From Apiospora phragmitis (Eukaryota > Ascomycota > Sordariomycetes > Amphisphaeriales > Apiosporaceae): a stretch of DNA of 64,000 nt. The notes beneath the pieces were generated by a model. That model worked only from the letters and a program-made list of their open reading frames with translations, did no database searches and was not told the origin of the DNA. Of the stretch, positions 48,662 through 59,726 are shown in pieces (the first letter of the stretch is position 1; the number at the start of each line of letters is the position of its first letter). The position numbers were made by a program, and so were the translations under genes. The DNA is taken from NCBI GenBank assembly GCA_038363925.1, contig JAQQWL010000003.1, positions 1,488,001 through 1,552,000 of the forward strand. The letters run 5' to 3'.

Positions 48662-51074
48662 AAACGCTTTATTAATATAATAAATAATAGTATTTAATTT
48701 ATAAAGTAATAATAAAAGTAGTTTAATAAAAGAATTTGTATTATAAAGTTATTAAAGTTATTTACTTTCTTAATAAAATAAATTAATATACCTTATAAGT
48801 AAACTACATATATAAACGAGCTACGCATTTTTTATTATTAAGCTTTATAAGTTATAAATTAATTAAATATATTAATAATTATTATTTTAATAAGTACGCG
48901 TATTATGCCCGGGTTTTCCGTAGATTTTATAGCGTTATAAGCGTGTTTTAAACGTCCTTATATAATTACTCTTCCGACGCGATTTATCTTATAATTATTT
49001 ATTAATATCTTTTTAAAACTATAAATCTTTTTTAGTTTCTATATAAAATAATCTTTTATTTTATAGCCGTTTTTTTCGTACGGCGGCGCCGGCTAAATAT
49101 GTTATTTATTTTTTAAAATATCGCGTTCTTACTTTTTAAAAAAGTAACTCGGTATATAATCTATATTATAATATTTATAATCTAGTTAAAACTAATTAAA
49201 ATAAACATTAAAAAGTTATTTTAATATTATATAATACGATTTCGAACGTATTCGGTTTAAAACTAGGCCTTAATCGAGTTATTTAAAGGTTTTTATTTTT
49301 AAGGGATAAGTAGGCCGGAAGATATCCCCGGAGGTATTAAAATATATAGTTTTATATCTAACTGTGAAATAATATATTCCGGACTATACGGAACGATTCC
49401 TATTTTTCGAAAGCTTCCTTATATATTTAAAACGATAAAATCGCTTAGAACGTTTTTAAAAACGCTGGTAGGAAATCCTCCTTAGAGATATAAGTAATAT
49501 GCGCCTATGTAAAACCTTTAATTTCTTTCCCGTACGTTTTTTTTAATATACGAAAATAGCCGATATTAAAAGGTTAGAGCTTATGCGATAAATAAAAAAA
49601 TATATAGAGTATAATAATTTAGTTCTTTTTATAATAAAGTTCGAAAGTTATCGAGTAGTAGCTTTTATAGCCGTTTAAGACTAAGAGGTGATGACGATTT
49701 TTTATACGAGACCTGGTATATTAATTAAAGTATCGAATTTAGTCCTCGCCTCTTTTATTCGTGATTTAATTATTTTTAATAATTTCGATCACCTAGTCTT
49801 TCGGTAATAGGCTGTTTTTATATTAAGAAGAGAGGTGCGTTTTCTCGGTAAAGATAATATATAAAGGGATGGCGTAACCGTTTAAGCCGACGCTTTAAAT
49901 AATTATAACTTATTCCCGGTTTTTTTACTATATTACCTTAAGCTTTCCGCGTTAATTAAAAGTGGTTATAATTATTTCGAACGAGATTTAACTTATAAAA
50001 AACCTAGTCTCGTTAAAATTAAATATATCCTCTTTTTATATCTTATACTTATTAATTATATTCCGTACGAGAATAAATTATACGCGATACGCGTTAAAAT
50101 CTTTATAAAAGACTCTTTAATAATCGATTCTTTAATTAAAACGCGTCTAGAGGTCTAGTTGTCGTCGTATAAAGTTAGAGGCCTAGTTAACGCCGACGCG
50201 TCTCGCGTTACGTAAGTTAAGTAATTAATTCGCTATATCTTTTATATTACTTAGCCGGCAAAAAAACGATCGCGTATTTAAATTAATAATATATCGAATA
50301 ATTATTTCTTTTTTAAAATTAGAAAGCTTTTAAAAGTTTATAGAGATTTCGAATTATAATCGAATTCCGCGTCGTCGGCTACGTAACGTCGATTTTAAAA
50401 TATAATATATCGCTATAACTTTTTATATATATAATTTCGAGTTATTTTAAAACACTTAAAGCGTTAAATCTTATTTTTTAATTCTATACTTATTAAAGGA
50501 GAAAAGTTAGTATAAAGTTAATTATAAAAAAGTTAATTAAAAATACGTAGCTCGCTTATATACGTAGCTCGGTTATAAAGTATATTAATACTTAAATTAA
50601 TTATTAAAATAAAAAGTATTTATATAAAATATATAAAAAATCGCTTATAATTATATACTTAATCTCTTCTTTTTTAATAATAACCCTATTTATTATTATT
50701 TAATAATAATTATATAAACATTATTAAGCTTAATTAATTATAATTAATATTACTCGCCTATGCACCGCTAAGTTACTTAAGGCTTCCTTACTAAGCTGCG
50801 TCTCGTATCTTATCGTCACGTGACCAAGGTCGGTCGTCTAGCCTAGCCTGTCTGTCCGGGTCTGTCTGTCTAGATCTGCCTGTCTAGATCTGTCTGTCCG
50901 CCGTTCGCTTGGCTTAGGTCTCTCTTTTAATGACTATCGTCGTGCCCTTAATAGTTGGATCCGTTATCGCCGGTGGGTCGTAAGCGCTAATACTAGGTTT
51001 CGTATATTTCTCGAGTTATTATAGCGCCGCTTCGTAAGTGAACCTTAGTCGCATGGTTAAGTTAAGTCGTAACA
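48662..51074 (-). repeat. Gypsy-type LTR5 (minus orientation), split by a pogo element
   Basis: Its two parts, 48662-48785 and 50586-51074, are separated by the pogo element at 48786-50585. The outer end reads inverted as TGTTACGACTTAACTT. The outer 300 bp (about 50750-51074) are hardly RIP-mutated and contain a small GTCTGTCTAGATCT-type minisatellite at about 50842-50895. No matching 5-bp target duplication is seen around the LTR pair. Confidence 0.6.
48786..50585 (-). mobile_element. pogo/Fot1-type DNA transposon (family 3), RIP-mutated
   Basis: The element is 1800 bp between TA sites (48784-48785, 50586-50587). The ends are ATATACCTT with units ATAAGTAAACTACATAT and ATAAACGAGCTACGCAT on the left, and inverted ATATACTTT with ATAACCGAGCTACGTAT and ATAAGCGAGCTACGTAT on the right. 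The minus-strand transposase is colinear with family 1 at the protein level but closed by stops. It is inserted in LTR5. Confidence 0.85.
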
Positions 51075-51600
51075 TTATTATCGCGTAACTTTAAAAAAAT
51101 TAATTATATTTTTAAAAATATTAATATTAAAAGATATTATTTAAATATTTAAATTAATTATATATTTATAAAGCATTTTCTTTATTAAATTTATTATATA
51201 TTATAAATATAAAATTTTATAATAAAGTTTAATTTTATAAAATTAATTATTTAAAGTAATTTAAAATATATTATATACTTTTATAATAACTTTTTAATTT
51301 ATTTAATTTAAATTTTCTCTATTATTTAATTTATTAAAATAATATGTTTTTTTAATTAAATTAATATTATAAATATAAGAATATTATATATTAAAATTTA
51401 ATTATATACGTTTAAAAAAGTATTTAATTTATAATAAATTATATTTAAAATAACTTATATTATATAATTAAAGTAACTTAATATTAAAAATCGAATTTAA
51501 ATTAAAGTTAATATTATAAGTTAAAAACTACTTTTTAACTTATTTTATCTTATATAATAACTTAATTTTTTATAATAATATAAATAAGTTAAAGCATTTA

Positions 51601-52189
51601 AATTAAGTGTTATAATTTCACCCTTTAATATACTTTAACCCTTAACCCCCTCTTTAACGCTTTAAGAAAAAGATTACTTTAATTATAATAACTTAAAAGT
51701 AATTACTTAAGGTAGCCTAAAGTCGATTAGTAGACTTTACACATACATGCGCAACTAACCTCAAAGCTAATCGGAAAGGGTTAGGACTTAATCCGTTCGA
51801 ATATTGCTATTTGCATTAGGTAGGTCCTTACCTAGAAACGAACGATTTGGGTAAGTACGAAGGAGGGCGGCGTAAAAACAAAGACGATAACCAGAAATCC
51901 TAAGCTCGTCACTCTGGCTAATGTTTCAGTCCGAGATGGCCTAAAATCAAGATATTGCCTCAGCACCTAATCCGATGAATTCCAAGCAGACTCTACAGAT
52001 CGGGCGTATGCCAGCTGCGGCATAATCCATGCTAGGTACTGACATAGCATCTAGAATCACTCGACACGGTCTGCATAAGGAGGCTCTGGAGACTGATTTG
52101 ACTAGCCCGCGCCTGATTGGCTGAACATGTCAGCACGAAGTATTTTGTAAGCACCTTAACCACTTAGTCGTCTTACCACGTAAGTAGCT
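51601..52189. other. Normal-composition patch between RIP blocks
   Basis: About 51700-52150 retains CpA and TpG and has normal GC content, unlike both sides. I see no open frame, repeat or transposon end in it. It may be original host sequence trapped between insertions. Confidence 0.5.
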
Positions 52190-53960
52190 ACTTAAATTAA
52201 CTACCGATAAGCGAAGCTTCTTAACTACTTTTTTATATATAAGTCTATATTTAACCCGTTTATTAATAATTAAAGGATATTATTAAAATCTTTACTTCTC
52301 GTACTTTTTAGCCATGTTTATTTTAACCTTCGAATCCGCTATTTAGTGTGCTACTTTAGCTATATAAACTGGCGAATCGGAACGTGTAATCTTTAAAAGA
52401 TTTCAGGTCCCCGAGCTACTTTACGGGATAGAATTAGGGGCAAACCGACTCGGACCGAGTTTAAAGAGTCTGCTAGGACCTTTTTTTTTAGGAGGAATAT
52501 CTTAAGACCTGGGTTATCTGACAGACGTAGTTAAGCCTTGCCCTTAAGTATAACGTGTTCCGGCTATTTATTGCCCGGCTATTTAAAACGGACCAGCCCG
52601 CCCTACTCTTTAGAATTTATTAAGTAAGGAGATTTATTACCCGTTATCTTAAATTTAAGACTATATTAATTACGATAATAGATTTTCGGCGCTTTTATTA
52701 TATATTTAAAGAAAATATTTAACTTTTTTTTTAATTTTAAATTAAAATTTTATTAAAGATATTCCTTCTCGATTTATTTATAATATAGATAAGATTAATA
52801 GTATTATAAGCCTAGGTAATAATTATTATATAATTAGCCCGGCCGAATTAATTAAAATTTTTATTTAAGATACCGCTTATCGCGAGTAGGCGACCGTCGT
52901 AAAGTTTATAAGTATAGATAATATTATTTTACCCTTTTTAATTATTTTTAAAGGTATAAGTGTATAGTAGTAATAATTTTTAAACCGCGGTAACGATTTT
53001 TATAACTTACGGATAAATATTAAGAATTAGTTATTCGCTTATTTATTTAAAGGATAAATTAATAACGAATTAGCGATAGTATAGTTACGAAATATTTACT
53101 TATTATGGACGAAACCGGAAGACCTAGAGCAATAGCGGTTATTTATTTTAAACGGATACGGTAATTACGTATAAAATTATTTTATAGTTAAATATATAAT
53201 TAATAAAGTTTAGTTATTATATTTCCCGGTATATACTTTTTATATATTATAGTTTTTAAATTTAGATTTATTTTTTATATTAAAACGAAAAGTTCGGGAT
53301 TATTTAATTTTTCGTTATTAATTAATATTTAATATAAACGTAAATAAAGCTAACTTTATTTAGGCGTGGTATAAGGTTTAAGAGTTAACTTTTAAGCTTA
53401 AAATAATAACTAACGGGTGGCAGACTATCGAAATTTATTTACGGGATATTTCTAAGCTTTTAAACTCTCGGCTGTGTAAATACGAGTAGGGCCGTGGCTA
53501 AGAAGTGGTCTTTTTATATTTTAAATAATTTAACGACTAGTAAAACTTTATTTAAGAAGCGCTTATACTTATTAGTTCTTAGTATATACGTTAAATCGAA
53601 GCCCTAGCTCGAAATAGGGATATCTAGTTTAATAACACTTATAAGAGGCTATTATTCTATAAACTAAGAAAGGGGCTCGACTTTTTAAACGCTTAGTTAA
53701 CTAGATTAAAATAAGAGAGGAATTGTTTATAAGCCGAGTTAAATAAAGTATATAAGTTTAAGACTCGTCGAGTAGTTAAAAACCTTAATCGGGCCTTTAT
53801 TACGATGCAGGATGTAATGGCAGTTAAGGATAAAATAATAGGCTAGCAATATAACCCTTAAGATAAATCGAGTAAAGATAAAGCGATTTAAGTTATTAGT
53901 TTAAATTCGAAAAGCGATTCTAATATTACTAGCTATATTAAAGTTAAAATTCGATAAAGT
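52190..53960 (+). mobile_element. Decayed pogo-like DDE transposase, ends not found
   Basis: Plus-strand reading with stops gives a pogo-type transposase. RLFILNGYGNYV near 53137-53172 corresponds to the LDGHGSHV motif, and LQFLNLDLF near 53240-53265 to the LQPLD motif. They are followed by a long Lys/Glu/Gln-rich, coiled-coil-like tail at about 53400-53940 (YKLRKGLDFLNAQLTRLKQE, RAFITMQDVMAV). RIP mutation is milder than in the main block; TGG and CAG codons survive. I could not identify terminal repeats with the 9+17 layout seen in the other elements. Its right side removes or adjoins the 5' end of the NACHT gene. Confidence 0.65.
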
Positions 53961-54089
53961 TATAATTTCAAGTTCCCAGCCGGCCCTCTCGGACAACATG
54001 AAGAAGTAAGCGTCATCCGTAATGTCTCATGTGCTCAGTTCTCATCCTCATATCTGATACACGGGTGCGTGCTCTAGGCTTTTCTAGGG

Positions 54090-57000
54090 CTGCTCCAGAA
54101 TTGCAGTGCCGTTGCTGAAGAGCTTATTCAAGTTCTGGAATCACTTAGGCCCAGCAGAATGCAGATGCAGACGAAGCCTAGCCAGTGGGCCAACTTTCAC
54201 GCAGCATTGAAAACCGTTTGGAATGCTGACCGCATCCGTGACCTTCTCAACAGGTTGGAAGTGTATCAGCGCCAGGTGAACCTTAGAGCGTTGGCCTTCA
54301 TCAGCGAGAAGTTGGGCATACTTACCACTGTTACCAAGGGGATCGAGGGGAGGTGTCCAATATCGCCGAAATCTTGGCACTAGACCAGCGGAAGCTTGTG
54401 CAGGCCGTGAAAGGGGAGTCAGCGCAATTGCAACGACGCCTGGAGGCCAGTGACGCCTTGCATCAACGGGGACAACAAGACCTAATTGCGGCCATCTTGA
54501 CTCTCCAGAATGGTGATGTCAAGGTTATATCACATGATGGTAGCCCTGTTGACCCGGGAATTCGGTCACGCATGCCTCAGAGCATAGTTCGACTCGATTA
54601 TTGGGAAGGTATATCATTCGATAACTATCAAGACTTCCAAAATCCGGTCCTAGGCTGTCTCCAGTTCCGGCACCTGGTCAACAGGTATGACACCGTCTCG
54701 GAGGCCCACAAGAGAACTTTCAATTGGATCTTTTGCGACCCCGAGGAGCAAGGAAAGCCGTGGGCTAATTTCTCCACCTGGCTGACCAGCCCCCAGCCAT
54801 GCTACTGGATCAACGGCAAGGCCGCATCGGGGAAATCCACTCCTCTGAAGCACGTACACTGTCACAACACTACGAAAGCCCTGCTTGGCCAGTGGGCAAA
54901 TACAGCCGATATGATTTGTCCTGCCTTCTTCTTCTGGCATTTGGGTACCGATTTACAGCGATCTCAAGAGGTGTTGCTTCGGGGCCTATTACATGATATC
55001 CTCACGCAGCATCCGCGCCTGATTATCAGTGTCATGCCAGAGCTATGCCGTGAGATACTGAAGCGGAGCATCGAAGTACTTGAATGTCCGACTATTCCCG
55101 AGCTCATACGCTGGTTTCGTAAGGTAGTGGCACAAACGGGGGACGACTTCAAGATCTGCTTCTTCATCGATGGTCTTGATGAATATCATGGGGATCACCA
55201 CGATCTCATCAAGCTGATCCAAACCACATGTTCTCCCAATGACAAGTTCGTCGTATCGAGCAGGCCCATCACAGCCTGTTTAGACGCATTCAACAGCTTC
55301 CCCAACCTTCGATTACATGACCTTACTGGGGATGATATCCGGCAATATATTCAGGATCACCTTGGATCGAAGCTGTCGAGCAAAGGGGGAGCAGTATCTC
55401 GGTCTTGTGAATACTCTCATCAACAAAGCTTCCGGTGTCTTCCTGTGGGTTGTACTTGTTGCTAAAATCCATACTCGAGGGTCTAAGAAATGGAGACAAA
55501 CTCGCAGAGCTTGTTGAAAGGACAGAACAGCTCCCGCCCGAACTCAAGTCGTAAGTCGTTATTTGCGTACATGCTACGTCAGACACCAACGATATATCGG
55601 AAGCAGTCATGTAAACTACTTCAGATCGCCCTAGCAAGCCTAGAGGTAGAGTCACGTTACCGCGGTCACCCAATTCTGGCCCTGCAGCTGTCATTGGCGG
55701 AAGAAGATTGGAACTACGCGAAGACGTTCAAATCAGCGAGTATATCGCGAGATGCGGAGAGACGTATATTCACACAGTTCGAAGCTCGCATTACGAGCCG
55801 CTGCTGCGGCTTGCTCGAATACCACGAAGGGAAACCCCAGCGGCGTTTCCGTGCGACAGATCGTCCAATGGTCCGGTTCATCCACAAGACTGCCGTCGAG
55901 TTTCTGAGAGAGGATTTACAGCCGCAAGTCACTTGGTCAAACGATTTCGACCCTTACTTCCGACCTTACGACCGACTCTTTGCGTCTGCCATGATGCTGG
56001 GCAAAAACTTCCCAACGGATGTCATCGAAGCCGGCATTGAACACCCTGGCTCTGGATCTAGCTCGCTGATGTGGAAAAGTATAGCAACAGCTCTGGCGTA
56101 TGCGAGAGAGGCCCAGGAGGCGCAAGACCCGTCCCGGGCCACTATCTGGCCGAGTTTGATAGAGTTTACTCACAACTCTGGGGCGCTGCGTCACAATTCA
56201 AGGTCAGCAACACCCACGTCACCCCTCCTCCTGTTTCCTGGTCACTGGCGATACTCTGCGACTACTACGTATCTCACGCGGGGACCGTTCTTACTTGCGT
56301 TCCAAACATTACGGGTCCTGATGTAGACGGATATGAAATCAACAATCTCCACGTAATGGCAATTCACTGGCGACTCACGTCTTACTTAAGCCATGAGTTC
56401 CATGGAATGGATCAGCGGCAGCGGATGAAGATGTCTGACGCGTTACTAAGAGTCTTCATTCTACTCATCACTATGAGTGAGAAGACATCTTTTGCGATTG
56501 ATACAAAATGCTGTAGGCTACTTCTCGATAATGGCGCCGACTATATGTCTCCGGACGCTATGGGGATAAATACGCTTTGGGCGAGGTTTCTGGATGCCCT
56601 ATTCGACTTCTACCGTAAGGAGCAGGGGTCGCGTATAGTCGAGATATATTGGTTCTAACAAGACATATACCGATATACATTTAGGTCAATGTCGGCGCGT
56701 CGGCTTTTAGCCCAGTGGCATATTCAACTAGATGGCGGAGCTCTTCCACCTTCTGGTTGGACACGGCGCGCCCCTCGCGATTGCCTGGAAAGGGTCAAGC
56801 CTCTTGGAACGCCTCCATGAATTCCCGAGACGAGGAGAGTGGCAAGAGGATATCATGGACGTATTGAACAAAGTCGTCAGTAATGAGATGCCGAAGAGGG
56901 GACTCTGGCCCGACGATGATGCCAATGGTCACCTCTCCCAGCCATCAACGGAATCTCGCACAGGAGCTCCGCTACCCACGCCAGCCCCAGCCTATGAACT

Positions 57001-57121
57001 CCATTTACACAGTGGACCAAATAAGCAAAAGTGGAAGGGGCCCAAATCGGACAAGAAACGGCTCTTGAAAGCTTTCCGAAGATCACTTGTCATCCTTCGG
57101 ATTGGTATCAGCAAAGAATGA
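54090..57121 (+). pseudogene. NACHT-domain NTPase (fungal NLR-like), 5'-truncated with several frameshifts
   Basis: The domains of a fungal NACHT protein can be followed across frames. An N-terminal helical region lies at 54090-54350 (AEELIQVLESL, WANFHAALKTVW, RDLLNRLEVYQRQV). A NACHT module has Walker A GKAASGKST (about 54820), Walker B CFFIDGLDEY (about 55160) and FVVSSRP (about 55250). KASGVFLWVVLV follows, then a long helical C-terminal region with RFIHKTAVEFL and an ankyrin-like LLLDNGADY (about 56520). Breaks are at 54338-54352 (G run), 55385-55389 (extra G), 55464-55467 (extra A), a 7-bp tandem duplication of AAGTCGT at 55546-55559, and about 56105-56150; stops follow 56656. The first coding exon is missing, probably lost at the transposon border. 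Such proteins act in fungal allorecognition and programmed cell death; this copy looks dead. Confidence 0.8.
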
Positions 57122-57307
57122 CACTGAGCTTTGCTAGCTAGATTGAAATATGGACCAAAAGCTTTTGACTCGAATAGAAGACTGTTGCCCTGTGAAGTTG
57201 GAATAGCTTTTAGCAGCTTCTGCCACTGTGTTCGAAACAGCGGCGGGATACTCACACCATGGACAGCAACACTTGTGGAAAACACCTGATCAATACCTAT
57301 TCCAACG

Positions 57308-58667
57308 CTATGATGTTGCTACCCGCGCAAATTTTAACAAAGAGCGGTCTCCTTCCCGGTCTGGTAATAGCTTGCCTCTTGGGCTCTCCTTCCTGGGCGG
57401 CATTATCACCGGTGGTGCCGGTCGAGGCGCTTCGTTTTGCCTCAAGGTGATGCCCGCCTGGACCATACGGATCGCCTTCTCCGCCGCGTTCCGCAACAGC
57501 TTGTCCGTGTGTTTCTTGGCTTCTTCCAGGTCCGAAGGCCCGTCAACGATGCTCATGAATGCCGAGATGCCGACCTGGTATACCTCGCTTGCGTCCTCTC
57601 CGATGCTGCCGGCCAAGGCGATCACCTTGGCGCCGTGCTCCTGGGCCCGCTTGGCGATTTCCACCGTCATCTTCCCGTGCGTGCTCTGCGAGTCGAGACT
57701 GCCTTCGCCCGTGATCACGATGTCCCACGGCTCGGCGTCGAAGAGCGTGGCGAGCCCGAAGTACTCGTCGATGGCCTCTTGTCGAGCCCGCAGTCGGGCG
57801 CCCAGCAGGAGCAGACCTGCTCCCAGCCCGCCGGAGGCTCCCCTTCCGGGAAGGTTCCCTATCTCTTCTTCTTCTCCCCCGCAGATGGGCTGAGCCGCCG
57901 CCGCAAGCTTCTCCAGTGCCACTGATAGGCGTTCCACTTGCTCCGGGGTGGCCCCTTTCTGTGGACCGTATACCCGGGCTACGCCACGTGGACCGCATAA
58001 GACGTTCTTGATGTTGCACACGGCCTCGATTTGCACTTTATTGTCTGTTGAATTCTTGGGTTAGCTGACCAGCTATTTATTCGTGATGGAGAGCACACCT
58101 TTGTTTCGTAGCCGGGGATGTAGCCCATCCAGACAGATGCTGTCCAGGTCGGATAGGCTCCCGCCTCCCTGCGCTGCCGGCAACTCGGATCCGTCCTTTG
58201 CACGTAACTGCACTCCAAAGCCTGCAGCATGCCAGCACCTCCATCCGAGGTACCGGAGTCCCCACAGCCAATGATGATCTTGTTACACCCTTGATCAAGC
58301 GCGGCAGCCATCAGCTGTCCCACGCCATACGTCGTCGTGGCGGTAGGGTCTCGACAGTCCTTCGGTACAAGTCTCAGGCCGGCAGCAGAAGCCATGTCGA
58401 TCATGGCCGTCTTTTCGTCGTCCCCGAACACGCCGTAGCACGACTGGATGAGCTGCCCCGTAGGACCGGTGACATCTCAGGTACCGCAAATCGCCCCCTT
58501 TGGCAGAGGTCAGGGCGATGGCGAAGCCCTCACCCCCATCGTGCAGAGGCACCTTTTTAATAAAGGCGGTACTCTTCGTCCAGAACACGCCGCACCCCGT
58601 CCTCGATGCAATCGGCAACTTGTTCCGGGCCTAGGGTCTCCTTGAAACCGGACGGACGATAAGCAAC
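57308..58667 (-). pseudogene. Glycerate kinase (GlxK/GK family), three single-base frame breaks
   Basis: This family phosphorylates D-glycerate with ATP. Readable on the minus strand are PSGFKETLGPEQVADCI, KKVPLHDGGEGFAIAL, TTTYGVGQLMAAALDQGC, IIIGCGDSGTSDGGAGMLQA, NIKNVLCGPRGVARVYGPQK, GASGGLGAGLLLLGA and VITGEGSLDSQSTHGKM, in the family order. A 63-nt intron at 58036-58098 (GTGTGC...AAG, with GCTAAC branch-like sequence) joins RNK to VQIEAVCNIKN. Frame breaks are near 58555-58566 (extra T), 58471-58476 (extra T) and 58213-58216 (missing G). Correcting them gives 432 codons over the two exons. The true start is not visible; an upstream exon ending at a CAG before 58667 is likely. Indels may be real decay or assembly errors. 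Confidence 0.8.
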
Positions 58668-59726
58668 CTGATGTCATGTTCGTGGGGTTTCTTGGAGAAT
58701 GACTGGAGTCTATCCAGCTTGAACGTATCCCTAAACATGACCGAGGAGAATAACTATGTCTGAAATGTGATGCAGAAGATATGTTTTGCAGATAACTCGA
58801 TATGTCAGTTGCAAGGGTGAGATGCTTGCTACACTTATATCGCGATCTTCCCCGGGGAGTCCCGCTCAATGTTTCCCTGCCTTGTTGACATGCTGCCATA
58901 TTTAGAACTCGGTGTCCTGCCCGATGCACGACACCAGGAGAGCCACGCAACTGACGGCATCAGCACGATGGCCAAGCTGCAGTCAAGCAGGCCCTGCCTT
59001 GGCAACGCAGATAAAGTAACCACCAAGATACAGCCCAATGAAGGGGGCTGAAGTTATCTCGTCCAATGATAGGTGCAGTCATGGCACAAGCATACCACGT
59101 AACAAACAAGAAACGCCACAAAAGCTTACGAGTAGATGTCGTCGGCTTGGATGATGCGACTGCTGCAAAGGTGTCTATTAAGCAATTGGCTGTCATTTGC
59201 CTAAAGCCCCCCTCCCCTGTCTTTGCATACTACGTAAACAGCTGACCTGCAACTCCTATTGGAACGCATGCGACAGCTGTTCCTCAGTTATTTCCCATCA
59301 TCTCCCAAACCGGCACGCTGTCGCGTGCAGCATTGCTTCTTTCGTGACCACGGCCCGCAAGAAGAACCAATAAGAGGCCGGGGCCCAGAAATATGGACAA
59401 GGCACTGCTGGGATTGCAACCACACCCGGGCCGTGCGTGCCGTTACGCATCTCCAGCCAAGACTGTACCGCCCTCAATGCCTGTTTGCCGATCAGTTACA
59501 ATACAGGGAATGGAGTGTGGATGTCGTCATCCCGCGGTGCGCCCAGCCCTACCAACTAGAGAAGCGACGGAGGCTATAGGGGAGCTTGTTGACCGTATGG
59601 CCTTGGAAGTACTATTCTGGTCTGGGCACGTGAAGCCAACTTCAAGGTCTAAGAGCCAGCCATCACCTACTCTCCCTCTTTCTTGTGAGCAAATGGTCTT
59701 TTTCTGGATCGTTTCTCTATTGCAAA
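58668..59726. other. Divergent intergenic region
   Basis: This is the shared upstream region of the minus-strand glycerate kinase and the plus-strand MFS gene. It may contain the first exon of the kinase gene. No other gene or repeat is seen; the short open frames present have no recognisable content. Confidence 0.45.

Larger units (their letters stand above)
47442..51600 (-). mobile_element. pogo-type transposon family X, copy 4 (partial, deleted), split by LTR sequences
   Basis: Bases 47444-48072 and 51075 to about 51600 align with the minus-strand family X copies. Relative to copy 3 there is an internal deletion of roughly 350 bp near 47505-47515. It is interrupted by a pair of inverted Gypsy LTRs at 48073-51074. 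The right terminal repeat is not recognisable; the last 400 bases are almost pure A and T. Confidence 0.5.

Noticed and set aside
54141..54380. Minus-strand open frame overlapping the start of the NACHT gene
   Set aside because: Antisense shadow of the N-terminal helical region, which is recognisable on the plus strand.
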